49,131 nt of DNA from assembly GCF_910577125.1 (NCBI RefSeq), contig NZ_CAJTMN010000006.1, positions 1 through 49,131 of the forward strand, given 5' to 3'. Positions 15,783-23,558 of the stretch are shown piece after piece. Numbering within the stretch: the first letter of the stretch is position 1; the number at the start of each line of letters is the position of its first letter. Source of the stretch: an uncultured Rikenella sp. GTDB lineage: Bacteria > Bacteroidota > Bacteroidia > Bacteroidales > Rikenellaceae. The position numbers and the translations under genes were made by a program. The notes under the pieces were generated by a model. It ran no database searches. It was not told the DNA's origin and was given only the letters and a program-made list of their open reading frames with translations.

Positions 15783-18008
15783 ATGAAAAATCGAGTGAAA
15801 AAGACCGTTCCGGTCTTGGAAATGAGTTGTGCTGTCTGTGCGGCGAGCGTGGAGAGCACGGTGCGGGCGTTGCCGGGGGTGTATGAGGCGTCGGTGAATT
15901 TCGCCGCGGCGACGCTGACGGTGGAGTTCGATCCGGAGGAGGTGACGCTCGGCCGGATGCGGGAGGCGGTGCAGGCGATCGGCTATGATCTGATTATCGA
16001 CGAAGAAAATGCCGTTGAGGCGCAGGAGCGGGAGCAGCGGAGACACTATCGGGCTTTGCTGCGGCGGACGCTTGGGGCCTGGGCGTTGTGCATTCCGCTG
16101 ATGGTCGTGGGGATGGGATGGATGCACGCGGAGTGGTCGCCGTGGGTGCAGCTGGGACTGACGATTCCCGTGCTTTTTGTCTTCGGACGCGGATTCTACG
16201 TCACGGGGTGGAGGCAGGCCAGGCACGGGAAGGCCAATATGGATACGCTGGTGGCGCTGAGCACCGGTATCGCCTTTTTGTTCAGCCTTTTCAACACGCT
16301 CTTTCCGGAGGTGTGGCGGGCACGCGGGCTGGAACCGCATGTCTATTACGAAGCGGCGGCGATGATCGTGGCTTTCGTCTCGGTGGGCAAGCTGCTCGAA
16401 GAGCGGGCCAAGGGGAGCACCTCGTCGGCGATCCGGAAGCTGATGGGGTTGCAGCCCAAGACGGCTCGGCTGGTCGAGGCGGACGGAACGGAACGGGAGG
16501 TGCCGATTGCGCAGCTCAGGCCGGGCGACCGGATCGCGGTGCGTCCGGGCGAGCGGATTCCGGTGGACGGCCGGGTGGCCGAGGGGGCATCGTATGTGGA
16601 CGAAAGTATGATCAGCGGCGAGCCGCTGCCGGTGTCGAAAAAGCCGGGCGATCGGGTGTGGACGGGGACGATCAACCAGCGCGGGGCTTTCGTGCTGGAG
16701 GCACAGGCGGTGGGGGCCGGGACGGTGCTGGCGCGGATTGTCGAGATGGTCCAGCTGGCGCAGGGAAGCAAGGCGCCGGTGCAGCGGACGGTCGATCGGG
16801 TGAGTGCGGTCTTCGTGCCGACGGTGATCGGTATCTCGGTCGTGACTTTTGTGGTGTGGATCGCTTGCGGAGGCTGGGCGAATCTGACTTATGCCTTGCT
16901 GGCGGCGGTCTCGGTGCTGGTGATCGCCTGTCCGTGCGCGCTGGGGCTGGCTACGCCGACGGCGCTGATGGTGGGCATCGGTCGGGCGGCCGAGCGGCAG
17001 ATTCTGATTAAGGATGCCTTTGCTTTGGAGCATCTATGCCGGATCGATACGGTGGTGCTGGACAAGACGGGCACGCTGACCGAGGGGAGACCGGCGGTGA
17101 CGGAGTGGCTGTGGCTGGTTCCGGAGGCGGTCCGCGGAGGGTTGCAGGCCATCTTGCTGGGGGCGGAGCAGAAGTCGGAGCATCCGTTGGCGGCGGCAGT
17201 GGTGGTGGCGCTTTCGGAGGCGGGCGTTTCTGCGGCGGAGGTGACTGATTTCCGCAGCCTGACGGGGAAAGGGATTGCGGTGCGGGGGGCGGACGGAGAG
17301 GAGTATTGGGTCGGCAGCCGGGCGTTGGCCGTGGAGTACGGAGCGGAGATACCGGACGGGGTGTCCCGGCAAACCGAGGTGTGGCAGGCGGCGGGAAAGA
17401 GCGTGATCGGATATGGCCGGGGGGCTGAGTTGTTGGCGGTGGCGGCGATCGCCGATCCGGTGAAGCCGACTTCGGCGGAGGCGGTGCGGGAGTTGGAGCG
17501 GATGGGAATCGAGGTGCACATGCTGACGGGCGATGGGCGGAATACGGCCGAGGCGGTGGCCCGGGAGCTGGGCATCGGGCACCTGCGGGCAGAGGTGCTG
17601 CCGGACGATAAGGAGCGGTACGTTCAGGAGTTGCAGGCCCGGGGGCGGCGTGTGGCGATGGTGGGCGACGGGATCAACGATTCGCAGGCGCTGGCGCGGG
17701 CGGATGTGAGTGTGGCGATGGGGCGCGGGACGGATATTGCGATGGATGTGGCGATGGTGACGCTGATGAGTTCCGATCTGGCGCGTCTGCCGCAGGCGGT
17801 GCTTTTGTCGCGGCGGACGGTGCGGGCGATTCGGCAGAATCTGTTCTGGGCTTTCGTCTATAACCTGATCGGGATTCCGCTGGCGGCGGGTGTGTTGTAT
17901 CCGGCTTACGGAATCCTGTTGAGTCCGATGCTGGCCAGTGCGGCGATGGCGTTTAGCTCGGTGTCGGTGGTGCTCAACAGTTTGCGGCTCAAATGGAGCA
18001 AATTTTAA
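15783..18008 (+). CDS. copA: Copper-translocating P1B-type ATPase
   Basis: Exports Cu(I) across the inner membrane. The 741-residue protein has one N-terminal heavy-metal-associated domain with MSCAVCAAS near residue 14, eight predicted membrane segments, the actuator motif SGEPLPVSKKPGD, the membrane metal site CPC in CPCALGLATPTAL near residue 383, the phosphorylated Asp in DKTGTLTEG near residue 427, the P1B-specific SEHPLAAA and the hinge GDGINDSQALARAD. CPC with CxxC in the metal domain indicates Cu/Ag specificity. The small HMA protein at 18279 is the probable partner chaperone; a FISUMP-tail cassette sits between the two. Confidence 0.94.
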   Translation: MKNRVKKTVPVLEMSCAVCAASVESTVRALPGVYEASVNFAAATLTVEFDPEEVTLGRMREAVQAIGYDLIIDEENAVEAQEREQRRHYRALLRRTLGAWALCIPLMVVGMGWMHAEWSPWVQLGLTIPVLFVFGRGFYVTGWRQARHGKANMDTLVALSTGIAFLFSLFNTLFPEVWRARGLEPHVYYEAAAMIVAFVSVGKLLEERAKGSTSSAIRKLMGLQPKTARLVEADGTEREVPIAQLRPGDRIAVRPGERIPVDGRVAEGASYVDESMISGEPLPVSKKPGDRVWTGTINQRGAFVLEAQAVGAGTVLARIVEMVQLAQGSKAPVQRTVDRVSAVFVPTVIGISVVTFVVWIACGGWANLTYALLAAVSVLVIACPCALGLATPTALMVGIGRAAERQILIKDAFALEHLCRIDTVVLDKTGTLTEGRPAVTEWLWLVPEAVRGGLQAILLGAEQKSEHPLAAAVVVALSEAGVSAAEVTDFRSLTGKGIAVRGADGEEYWVGSRALAVEYGAEIPDGVSRQTEVWQAAGKSVIGYGRGAELLAVAAIADPVKPTSAEAVRELERMGIEVHMLTGDGRNTAEAVARELGIGHLRAEVLPDDKERYVQELQARGRRVAMVGDGINDSQALARADVSVAMGRGTDIAMDVAMVTLMSSDLARLPQAVLLSRRTVRAIRQNLFWAFVYNLIGIPLAAGVLYPAYGILLSPMLASAAMAFSSVSVVLNSLRLKWSKF

Positions 18009-18026
18009 AGTACGGACAAGATTGCC

Positions 18027-18209
18027 GCCCCGGGCTACCGCATCGCGTCAACGGGCGGATGGTACAGTGTGGGCAGCCACGGTTCCGTCTACTCGTCTGC
18101 GGTCGACGACAGCCATAGTGTATACTTGTACTTCCACTCAACAACTCTCGATCCCAGCGGCATGGGCAATCGTGCCTACGGTCGTCTGTTGCGTTGCCTC
18201 TCGGAATAA
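18027..18209 (+). repeat. FISUMP-tail cassette 4 (silent), between copA and its chaperone
   Basis: Sixty codons plus TAA in the common 183-base form. It starts APGYRIASTGG, contains VYLYFH and ends RAYGRLLRCLSE; the usual GFQ/GFP before LRC is GRL here. It begins 18 bases after the copA stop and has no start codon in frame after that stop. The variable interior differs from all other copies. Same strand as copA, so it would be carried passively on a copA read-through transcript. Confidence 0.85.
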
Positions 18210-18278
18210 ACGGACTGCGTGAAAAGCCGGGACTACTCTACCCTAAAATCCGAAGATTAATTTTTACATTTACATAAA

Positions 18279-18488
18279 ATGACGATTCATAAATTCAAAA
18301 CCAATGCGAAGTGTGGCGGATGTGTGGCTGCCATCGGTGCGGCACTCGAAAAGAACGGCGTCGCGGCCGGAGCCTGGTCGTTGGACCTGACTCTCCCCGA
18401 CAAGGTGCTGACCGTCGAGAGCGATTTGGCGCCGGCGGAGATCGTGCGGATTGTCGCGGAGGCCGGATTCCGGGCCGAAGAACGGTAG
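18279..18488 (+). CDS. Small heavy-metal-associated (copper chaperone) protein
   Basis: A 69-residue single HMA domain with metal-binding CGGC at residues 12-15 (TNAKCGGCVAAI) and the ferredoxin-like beta-alpha-beta pattern ending AGFRAEER. Free-standing HMA proteins deliver Cu(I) to CopA-type ATPases. It starts 70 bases after cassette 4 and about 270 bases after copA, so the cassette interrupts a probable copper gene pair. Seven bases separate it from the frameshifted yjbQ gene. Confidence 0.85.
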   Translation: MTIHKFKTNAKCGGCVAAIGAALEKNGVAAGAWSLDLTLPDKVLTVESDLAPAEIVRIVAEAGFRAEER

Positions 18489-18495
18489 ACACGGT

Positions 18496-18910
18496 ATGGT
18501 GGTCGGACAAGTCGTTTTTACCCTCCGGGCCCGGACGCGCGGGTTCCACCTGGTGACCGACGAGGTGGTGGCCGCACTGCCGGAGCTGCCGGAGGCGGGA
18601 CTTTTGCATCTGTTTATTCGCCATACCTCGGCCGCGCTGACGATCAACGAGAATGCCGATCCGGATGTGCAGGCCGATTTGGCAACCATTTTCGACCGGC
18701 TGGTGCCGGAGCGGCAGCCCTGGTTTCGGCATACGCTCGAAGGGGATGACGATATGCCGGCTCATGCCAAAGCATCGCTCGTCGGGTCGGGCGTGACGGT
18801 TCCCATCGTGGGGGGGGCGGTTGGCCTTGGGGCGGTGGCAGGGAATCTATCTAGGTGAATTCCGCGACCGGGCGCAGGGGCGGGAGATTATGGCTATGAT
18901 TGTGGGATAA
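18496..18910 (+). pseudogene. yjbQ: YjbQ/UPF0047 family protein, frameshifted at a G8 tract
   Basis: Members of this family are small thiamine-phosphate-synthase-like proteins of uncertain role. The first 105 codons read normally (LFIRHTSAALTINENADPD and the DDDMPAHAKASL metal/His region). At 18810-18817 there are eight G residues. In the observed frame the protein then ends early at 18858 with a non-family tail. Removing one G restores the family C-terminus (RLALGRWQGIYLGEFRD) and a stop at 18908-18910, giving about 137 residues, the normal family length. This is a recent frameshift, a phase-variable tract or a sequencing error; the intact downstream codons argue against an old pseudogene. 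Confidence 0.88.
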
Positions 18911-18914
18911 GTGA

Positions 18915-19379
18915 ATGAAAAAGAGGATGGAACTGACAACGGTGGAGACGGATGAATATGCCGCTTTGATCGACCTTTGGGAGGCTTCGGTACGGGCGAC
19001 GCACGATTTTCTGCAACCGGGCGACGTGGAATTCTACAGGCGGCGGATGCCGGAGTATCTGCGTGCGGTGAGTCTGGTTGCGGCGCGGCACGAAGGGCGT
19101 ATCGTGGCGTTTATGGGGGTACTCGGCGAGGAGATCGAGATGTTGTTCGTGCATCCGGATTTCCGGGGGCGCGGAATCGGTGCGCGGCTGGTGCGTCATG
19201 CGGTCGGTGAACGCGGTTGCAGGCGGGTGGAGGTGAATGAGCAAAATGGACAGGCGGTCGGATTTTATGAGCGGATGGGCTTCCGGAGGATAGCTCGTGC
19301 GGAGGCCGATGCGGAGGGCAGGCCCTATCCGATTCTCCGGTTGATATGGGTCGGCGATGTTTGCGGTGCAAGGGAATAA
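18915..19379 (+). CDS. GNAT-family N-acetyltransferase
   Basis: A 154-residue acetyl-CoA-dependent acetyltransferase. It has LIDLWEASVRATHDFL at the N-terminus, as in YjaB-like GNATs, IEMLFVHPDFRGRGIGARLV, which contains the R/Q-x-x-G-x-G/A acetyl-CoA pyrophosphate-binding loop, and the C-terminal NEQNGQAVGFYERMGF typical of the fold. The substrate is not predictable. It starts four bases after the restored yjbQ stop, which suggests they form a transcription unit. Confidence 0.87.
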   Translation: MKKRMELTTVETDEYAALIDLWEASVRATHDFLQPGDVEFYRRRMPEYLRAVSLVAARHEGRIVAFMGVLGEEIEMLFVHPDFRGRGIGARLVRHAVGERGCRRVEVNEQNGQAVGFYERMGFRRIARAEADAEGRPYPILRLIWVGDVCGARE

Positions 19380-19413
19380 TCCTTAATTTAGCCGCCTCGA
19401 ATTTTCACCGGTT

Positions 19414-20007
19414 ATGGATCTGATCACCTTGCTGTTGTTCGCTGTCGGACTCTGTTTCGACTCTTTTGCCGTGTCGCTCTCGTGCGGCATGTCTTGTCAT
19501 GCGTGCACCCGTCGGCGGCTGTTTCGTTTTGCGGCGGTTCTGGGGGTGTGTCAGGGGGTCACTCCGATGATCGGTTGGGCGGTGGCGATCAATTTCCGGA
19601 AAGTGATCGAGGCGTATGACCATTGGATCGCTTTTCTGTTGCTGTTGTTTCTGGGCGGAAAGATGATTCGGGACTCTTTCGGCGAAGAGAATGAGGAGCA
19701 TTTGAAGGGAAATCCGTTCGCCTGGGGACGGAATGTGATGCTGGGGGTGGCGACCAGCATCGATGCCTTGGCGGCGGGGATCGCCATGGCGATGCTGCCG
19801 CTCACGATCGTTCCGTCGGACTCGCAGCTGCTCAATATGTTGGCGGCGGTTTTCATCATTGCTTCGGTCACGCTTGTTTCGTCGCTGACGGGGCTGTATC
19901 TGGGGCGAAAAAGCCGGGGGCGGCTCGGCGAGCGGGCTGAGTTGGTCGGAGGGATCATGCTGGTGCTGATCGGTGTGAAGGTGCTGGTGGAGCATCTGGC
20001 TGAGTGA
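19414..20007 (+). CDS. mntP: Manganese efflux pump MntP
   Basis: Exports Mn(II) across the inner membrane. The 197-residue protein has six membrane segments in two inverted halves, each with the conserved acidic motif: LCFDSFAVSLSCG near residue 16 and TSIDALAAGIAMAML near residue 115. It also has GGKMIRDSF and a Cys-rich SCGMSCHAC stretch at the first loop. No yybP-ykoY-like riboswitch is obvious in the short 34-base upstream gap. The downstream gap holds a cassette on the opposite strand. Confidence 0.93.
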   Translation: MDLITLLLFAVGLCFDSFAVSLSCGMSCHACTRRRLFRFAAVLGVCQGVTPMIGWAVAINFRKVIEAYDHWIAFLLLLFLGGKMIRDSFGEENEEHLKGNPFAWGRNVMLGVATSIDALAAGIAMAMLPLTIVPSDSQLLNMLAAVFIIASVTLVSSLTGLYLGRKSRGRLGERAELVGGIMLVLIGVKVLVEHLAE

Positions 20008-20022
20008 CCTTTTATGTCTCGT

Positions 20023-20205
20023 TTATTCCGAGAGGCAACGCAACTGAAAACCGTAGGCACGACTATAGTCGCTACTGGGAACAAGCCAGGCCGTATAAAA
20101 GCGCAAGCTCATACCGTTTTCGACGCTGATTGCAGAGGACCAACTGGAACCGTAGTAGCCGGCGGTGCCCAACATACCCGTATTGTCACGGCGGTAGCCC
20201 GGGGC
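20023..20205 (-). repeat. FISUMP-tail cassette 5 (silent), minus strand
   Basis: On the minus strand sixty codons plus TAA: APGYRRDNTGM at the start, SSWSSAIS in the middle, SRAYGFQLRCLSE at the end; 183 bases. The frame is open upstream to an ATG at 20256, which would add 17 residues (MFFDISCEYC...), but that ATG overlaps the start of the EEP gene on the other strand and no signal sequence follows, so expression is doubtful. The cassette fills the gap between mntP and the EEP gene. Confidence 0.85.
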
Positions 20206-20254
20206 GGCGTTCGGGGAGTTGAAATCACAGTATTCACACGATATATCGAAAAAC

Positions 20255-21286
20255 ATGAAACGTTTGTTCATCTGTCTGGCCGGTTTGCTGCTGGGAACCG
20301 GCATGGCGGCGGCCCGGGAACTCAGGGTGCTGCAACTCAACATTTGGCAGGAGGGGACGTCGGTGCCTGACGGCTATGCCGCGCTGGTCGACGAGATCGC
20401 TTATGCCGATGCCGATTTCGTGATGCTCAGCGAGGTGCGCAACTACCGCGATACGCGGTTCTGCGATCGGATCGTCGAGTCGCTGCGGGCGAAGGGAAAG
20501 ATGTACTATTCGTTCAAAAGCAAGGATTCGGGACTGTTGAGCCGCTTTCCGATTTCGGACAGCGTGACGATCTTTCCGGAAAAGGACGACCACGGGAGTA
20601 TGTACAAATTGGTCGCTACCCTGCCGAAAGGTCAGAAGGTGAGCGTCTATACGACCCACCTGGATTATCGGAATTGCGCCTATTACCGGGTGCGGGGCTA
20701 CGACGGGAGCACGTGGGCGGAGTTGCCGGAGCCGGATACCGACTTGGCGAGCATCCTGGCGGATAACGTGGCGTCGCAGCGGGACGATGCGATCCGGCTG
20801 TTTATTGCCGATGCTGCCCGGGATGCGGCGGCGGGGCATCTGATTTTGTTGGGAGGCGATTTCAACGAGCCGTCGCATCTGGACTGGACGGAGGCTACGA
20901 AAGACAGTGCCGATCATCGGGGCATGGTGGTGCCGTGGACGGTGACCACGCTGCTGGACGGAGCGGGATACGCGGATACCTATCGGGTGAAGTATCCGAA
21001 TCCGGTGACCCATCCGGGTTACACCTATCCGGCGGACTGTCCGGGGGTGGAGATGCGGCAGTTGCTCTGGGCACCCAAGGCGGATGAGCGCGAGCGGATC
21101 GATTTCATCTTCTATCGGCCGGACAAGCGGATGAAACTGAAAGAGGTGACGATTTTCGGGCCACGGGGCTCGGTGCAGCGGGGGAGAGGGATGGTGGAGT
21201 CTTCTCAAGACCCCTTCCTGCTGCCGTCGACCGTGAACTGGCCGACGGATCACAAGGGGGTACTGGCGACTTTCCGGATACGGTAA
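20255..21286 (+). CDS. Secreted endonuclease/exonuclease/phosphatase-family hydrolase
   Basis: A 343-residue exported protein of the EEP (DNase I-like) superfamily. The signal peptide MKRLFICLAGLLLGTGMAAA is followed by VLQLNIWQEG with the metal-binding Asn, VMLSEVRN with the Glu, TTHLDYRNC, LLGGDFNEPSHLDW with the catalytic Asp and Asn, ERIDFIFYR, and WPTDHKGVLATF with the final Asp-His pair. Substrates could be phosphoesters or nucleic acids in the periplasm. Only about 50 bases separate it from cassette 5, so its promoter must lie in or very near the cassette. Confidence 0.88.
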   Translation: MKRLFICLAGLLLGTGMAAARELRVLQLNIWQEGTSVPDGYAALVDEIAYADADFVMLSEVRNYRDTRFCDRIVESLRAKGKMYYSFKSKDSGLLSRFPISDSVTIFPEKDDHGSMYKLVATLPKGQKVSVYTTHLDYRNCAYYRVRGYDGSTWAELPEPDTDLASILADNVASQRDDAIRLFIADAARDAAAGHLILLGGDFNEPSHLDWTEATKDSADHRGMVVPWTVTTLLDGAGYADTYRVKYPNPVTHPGYTYPADCPGVEMRQLLWAPKADERERIDFIFYRPDKRMKLKEVTIFGPRGSVQRGRGMVESSQDPFLLPSTVNWPTDHKGVLATFRIR

Positions 21287-21305
21287 TCCGGCCATGAAAA
21301 ATCGG

Positions 21306-21345
21306 AGAGGGGGTGGAATTTCCTTAGGAAATTCCACCCCCCTCT
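21306..21345 (+). terminator. Intrinsic terminator after the EEP gene
   Basis: Arms AGAGGGGGTGGAATTTCC and GGAAATTCCACCCCCCTCT with a three-base loop and one bulge, followed by TTT. It also lies downstream of the minus-strand tRNA gene. Confidence 0.8.
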
Positions 21346-21356
21346 TTCGTCGCTTG

Positions 21357-21431
21357 TCGGGGTACCAGGATTCGAACCTGGGACCCCCTGCTCCCAAAGC
21401 AGGTGCGCTAACCGGACTGCGCTACACCCCG
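21357..21431 (-). tRNA. tRNA-Pro (UGG)
   Basis: The minus strand folds as a tRNA: acceptor 5' CGGGGTG pairs with TACCCCG before discriminator A, the D-arm contains AGTCCGGTTAGCG, the anticodon stem CCTGC/GCAGG encloses loop TTTGGGA with anticodon TGG, and the T-arm carries GGTTCGAATCC. CCA is not encoded. A near-consensus -7 box TATCTTTA lies at 21455-21448 on the same strand. Confidence 0.95.
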
Positions 21432-21489
21432 AACGTTGAATGCGGCGTAAAGATAGTGCTTTTTCCTGCGCTGACCAAACCGGAGGCGG

Positions 21490-22266
21490 CTATTTGTTCA
21501 GCAGGGCGATGATTCCGGCGTGCAGGGCCGGGGCGGATGCGATGATGGAGTCGCCCGTCTCCGGCTCGCCGCCGGCGTAGTCCGTGATGACGCCTCCCGC
21601 GCCTCGGATCACCGGAATCAGGGCGGCGATGTCCCACCGGCTCATGATCGGATCCACCAGAATATCGGCCCTTCCGGTCGCCAGCAGGCAGTAGCCGTAA
21701 GCGTCGCCCCATGTCCGCAGGAGCCGGCACTCGTGTGCCAGCGTCATAAAGGCGGAGAGGTTCCGGTGTTTTTCGATGTCGAGCAGGTCGGTCGTCAGCA
21801 GGGTCGCTTCACGCAGCGCGCCGCACTCCCGCATCCGTGTCGGCGTGCCGTTCCAAAGCGCCACCTGGTTGTCTCCCACGATCAGGTCGTCCAGCAAGGG
21901 GTTGTAGATCGCGCCGTAAACCGCTTTCCCGCCGACTAGGACACCGATCAGCGTGGCGAACAGCGGCACGCCGTGGATGAAACTTTTCGTTCCGTCGATC
22001 GGGTCGATGATCCATTCGACCTGCGACCCGGTGTCAGGCCCGGTCGCCGGATGCGTGCCGCTCTCCTCGCCTACGATCGTCCCGCCCGGAAAACGGGCTT
22101 CGATCTGCGAGACGATATACCGTTCGATCTCTTTGTCCGCCAGTGTCACCGGCGAGTGGTCGGATTTGTACTCCACCCGGACGTGGCCGATGTATTTTTC
22201 GACCGTCTCCCGAATCGTCGGGGTCAGCGAACGGACGAAATCCGAAAATTCCTCGAATGTGAACAT
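21490..22266 (-). CDS. Inositol monophosphatase-family phosphatase, probably histidinol-phosphatase
   Basis: A 258-residue Mg-dependent phosphatase. GEESGTH, IIDPIDGTKSFIHG and the C-terminal RWDIAALIPVIRGAGG are the IMPase metal-binding motifs. RTWGDAYGYCLLATGRADILVDP matches the signature of HisN-type histidinol-phosphate phosphatases, so the histidine pathway is the best specific guess. In the list of neighbours (queE, hpt, tRNA-Pro) nothing else belongs to histidine synthesis, so the substrate is inferred from motif only. The gene starts six bases before the queE stop region, forming an operon. Confidence 0.85.
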   Translation of the reverse strand: MFTFEEFSDFVRSLTPTIRETVEKYIGHVRVEYKSDHSPVTLADKEIERYIVSQIEARFPGGTIVGEESGTHPATGPDTGSQVEWIIDPIDGTKSFIHGVPLFATLIGVLVGGKAVYGAIYNPLLDDLIVGDNQVALWNGTPTRMRECGALREATLLTTDLLDIEKHRNLSAFMTLAHECRLLRTWGDAYGYCLLATGRADILVDPIMSRWDIAALIPVIRGAGGVITDYAGGEPETGDSIIASAPALHAGIIALLNK

Positions 22267-22271
22267 AGGTA

Positions 22272-22910
22272 CTATGGAATGTGCATGAATTTATGGGTCT
22301 GGATGGAGATGTTCCACCGCGGATTCGTTTTGGCGTACTCCACCAGCACGGGGGTGATCGCCTGATAACGGCTCCACTCGGGTTGCAGGTAGAGGCGGCA
22401 ATGGCGCGAAACCCGCGCGGCATTCTCTTCGGCCCACGCCAGATCCTCTTCGGTCTCAATAATGACTTTCAGCTCGTCGGCCCGGGTCAAGACTTCCGCC
22501 AGCGGCGGTTGCTGCCGCTTCGGCGACAGGCACACCCAGTCGATCTGTCCCGACAGCGGATGGGTGCCCGAGGTTTCGATAAATATCTCCAAACCTTTGG
22601 CCTTGAGTAAAGTCGTCAGCGGCTCCAGCGGATACAGGGTCGGTTCGCCGCCCGTGATCACGATAGCCTGGGCCGGCAAGGCCGCCGCCCGTTCGACGAT
22701 CTCGGTCACCGGGGTCGGCGGGTAGAGCCGGGCGTTCCACGTGAATTTGGCGTCGCACCACCGGCACCCCACGTCGCATCCCCCCAATCGGATGAAATAG
22801 GCCGGTTTGCCGGCATGGTATCCCTCGCCCTGAATGGTGTAGAAGTCCTCCACCAGCGGCAACAGACGGCCGCCGTCCAGAAGTTCGTCGATAGAAGCGT
22901 GATCTGTCAT
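22272..22910 (-). CDS. queE: 7-carboxy-7-deazaguanine synthase
   Basis: Radical SAM enzyme that contracts 6-carboxytetrahydropterin to 7-carboxy-7-deazaguanine in the preQ0/queuosine pathway. The N-terminal VEDFYTIQGEGYHAG and CDVGCRWCD, which gives the C-x3-C-x2-C iron-sulfur motif, followed by VITGGEPTLYPLEPL and FIETSGTHPL identify it. The start at 22910 gives 212 residues and just clears the hpt stop; an upstream ATG at 22934 would overlap hpt by 23 bases. It is part of the hpt-queE-hisN-like minus-strand run. Confidence 0.93.
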   Translation of the reverse strand: MTDHASIDELLDGGRLLPLVEDFYTIQGEGYHAGKPAYFIRLGGCDVGCRWCDAKFTWNARLYPPTPVTEIVERAAALPAQAIVITGGEPTLYPLEPLTTLLKAKGLEIFIETSGTHPLSGQIDWVCLSPKRQQPPLAEVLTRADELKVIIETEEDLAWAEENAARVSRHCRLYLQPEWSRYQAITPVLVEYAKTNPRWNISIQTHKFMHIP

Positions 22911-22911
22911 G

Positions 22912-23490
22912 TTATTTGTCGTCGCAAACGGCATAGAGCGCCCCGAGGTTACGCCCGGCCCCGTCGTAGTCCATCCCGTAGCCGACCAGAAAGAGCGGCC
23001 CGGTCTCGAAAGCGGCGTAGTCGATCGGCAGCGGGTTCGGCTGTTCAGCCTGTCGGTAGTAGACGGTCGGTTTCAGCAGCAGGGTCGCTACCCGTACGCT
23101 CCGTGCCCCGCGCTCCTTGAGCATAGCGTGCAGGGTGCGAATGGTCGTTCCGGTCTCCACGATATCCTCGGCGATCAGCACGTCCCGCCCTTCGACCGCT
23201 GCCGTAATGGGCACGTCGACCGACACGGTTCCCGACGAGGTCATGCCGGCACCGTATGAGCCGAGTTTCACGAAAGCGACCTCGAACGGTCCGGTCAACT
23301 GTCGAAACAGTTCGCCGGCAAAGACGAAAGCGCCGTTGAGGGTCACCAGCAGCAGCGGGCGTTCGGCGTCGGCGTAGTCGCGGTTGATCGTCTCGGCGAG
23401 GCGCGAAATCGCGCTCCGGATCGCTTCGCCGGAGAGGTGGAGTCGGAAACGGCGGCTGCGGATCGTTATCGTTTCGGTTTCGGAAGTCAC
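22912..23490 (-). CDS. hpt: Hypoxanthine phosphoribosyltransferase
   Basis: Salvages hypoxanthine and guanine to IMP and GMP. PRPP binding is shown by DVLIAEDIVETGTTIRTL; LLVTLNGAFVFAGEL and LKLGSYG-like VKLGSYGAGMTSSG are the other phosphoribosyltransferase loops, and VGYGMDYDGAGRNL is the C-terminal family motif. A GTG at 23490 is chosen, giving 192 residues; the ATG at 23532 lies inside the -7 element of the minus-strand promoter and would precede the transcript start. It is divergent from purE, so purine salvage and synthesis genes share one regulatory gap. Confidence 0.9.
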   Translation of the reverse strand: MTSETETITIRSRRFRLHLSGEAIRSAISRLAETINRDYADAERPLLLVTLNGAFVFAGELFRQLTGPFEVAFVKLGSYGAGMTSSGTVSVDVPITAAVEGRDVLIAEDIVETGTTIRTLHAMLKERGARSVRVATLLLKPTVYYRQAEQPNPLPIDYAAFETGPLFLVGYGMDYDGAGRNLGALYAVCDDK

Positions 23491-23521
23491 TGCGGATGGA
23501 GGCGTTTTGCCGAAAAATTTA

Positions 23522-23529
23522 TACTTTCG
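23522..23529 (+). promoter_or_regulatory. Possible -7 element for purE
   Basis: TACTTTCG differs from TAnnTTTG at one base and is 30 bases before the purE ATG. It abuts the hpt -7 element on the other strand. Confidence 0.4.
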
Positions 23530-23537
23530 CAAAAATA
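23530..23537 (-). promoter_or_regulatory. -7 element for hpt
   Basis: Minus strand TATTTTTG is an exact TAnnTTTG match. It overlaps the upstream ATG at 23532, which argues for a downstream hpt start. Confidence 0.6.
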
Positions 23538-23558
23538 CGAAATAAATACCCTATTCCT

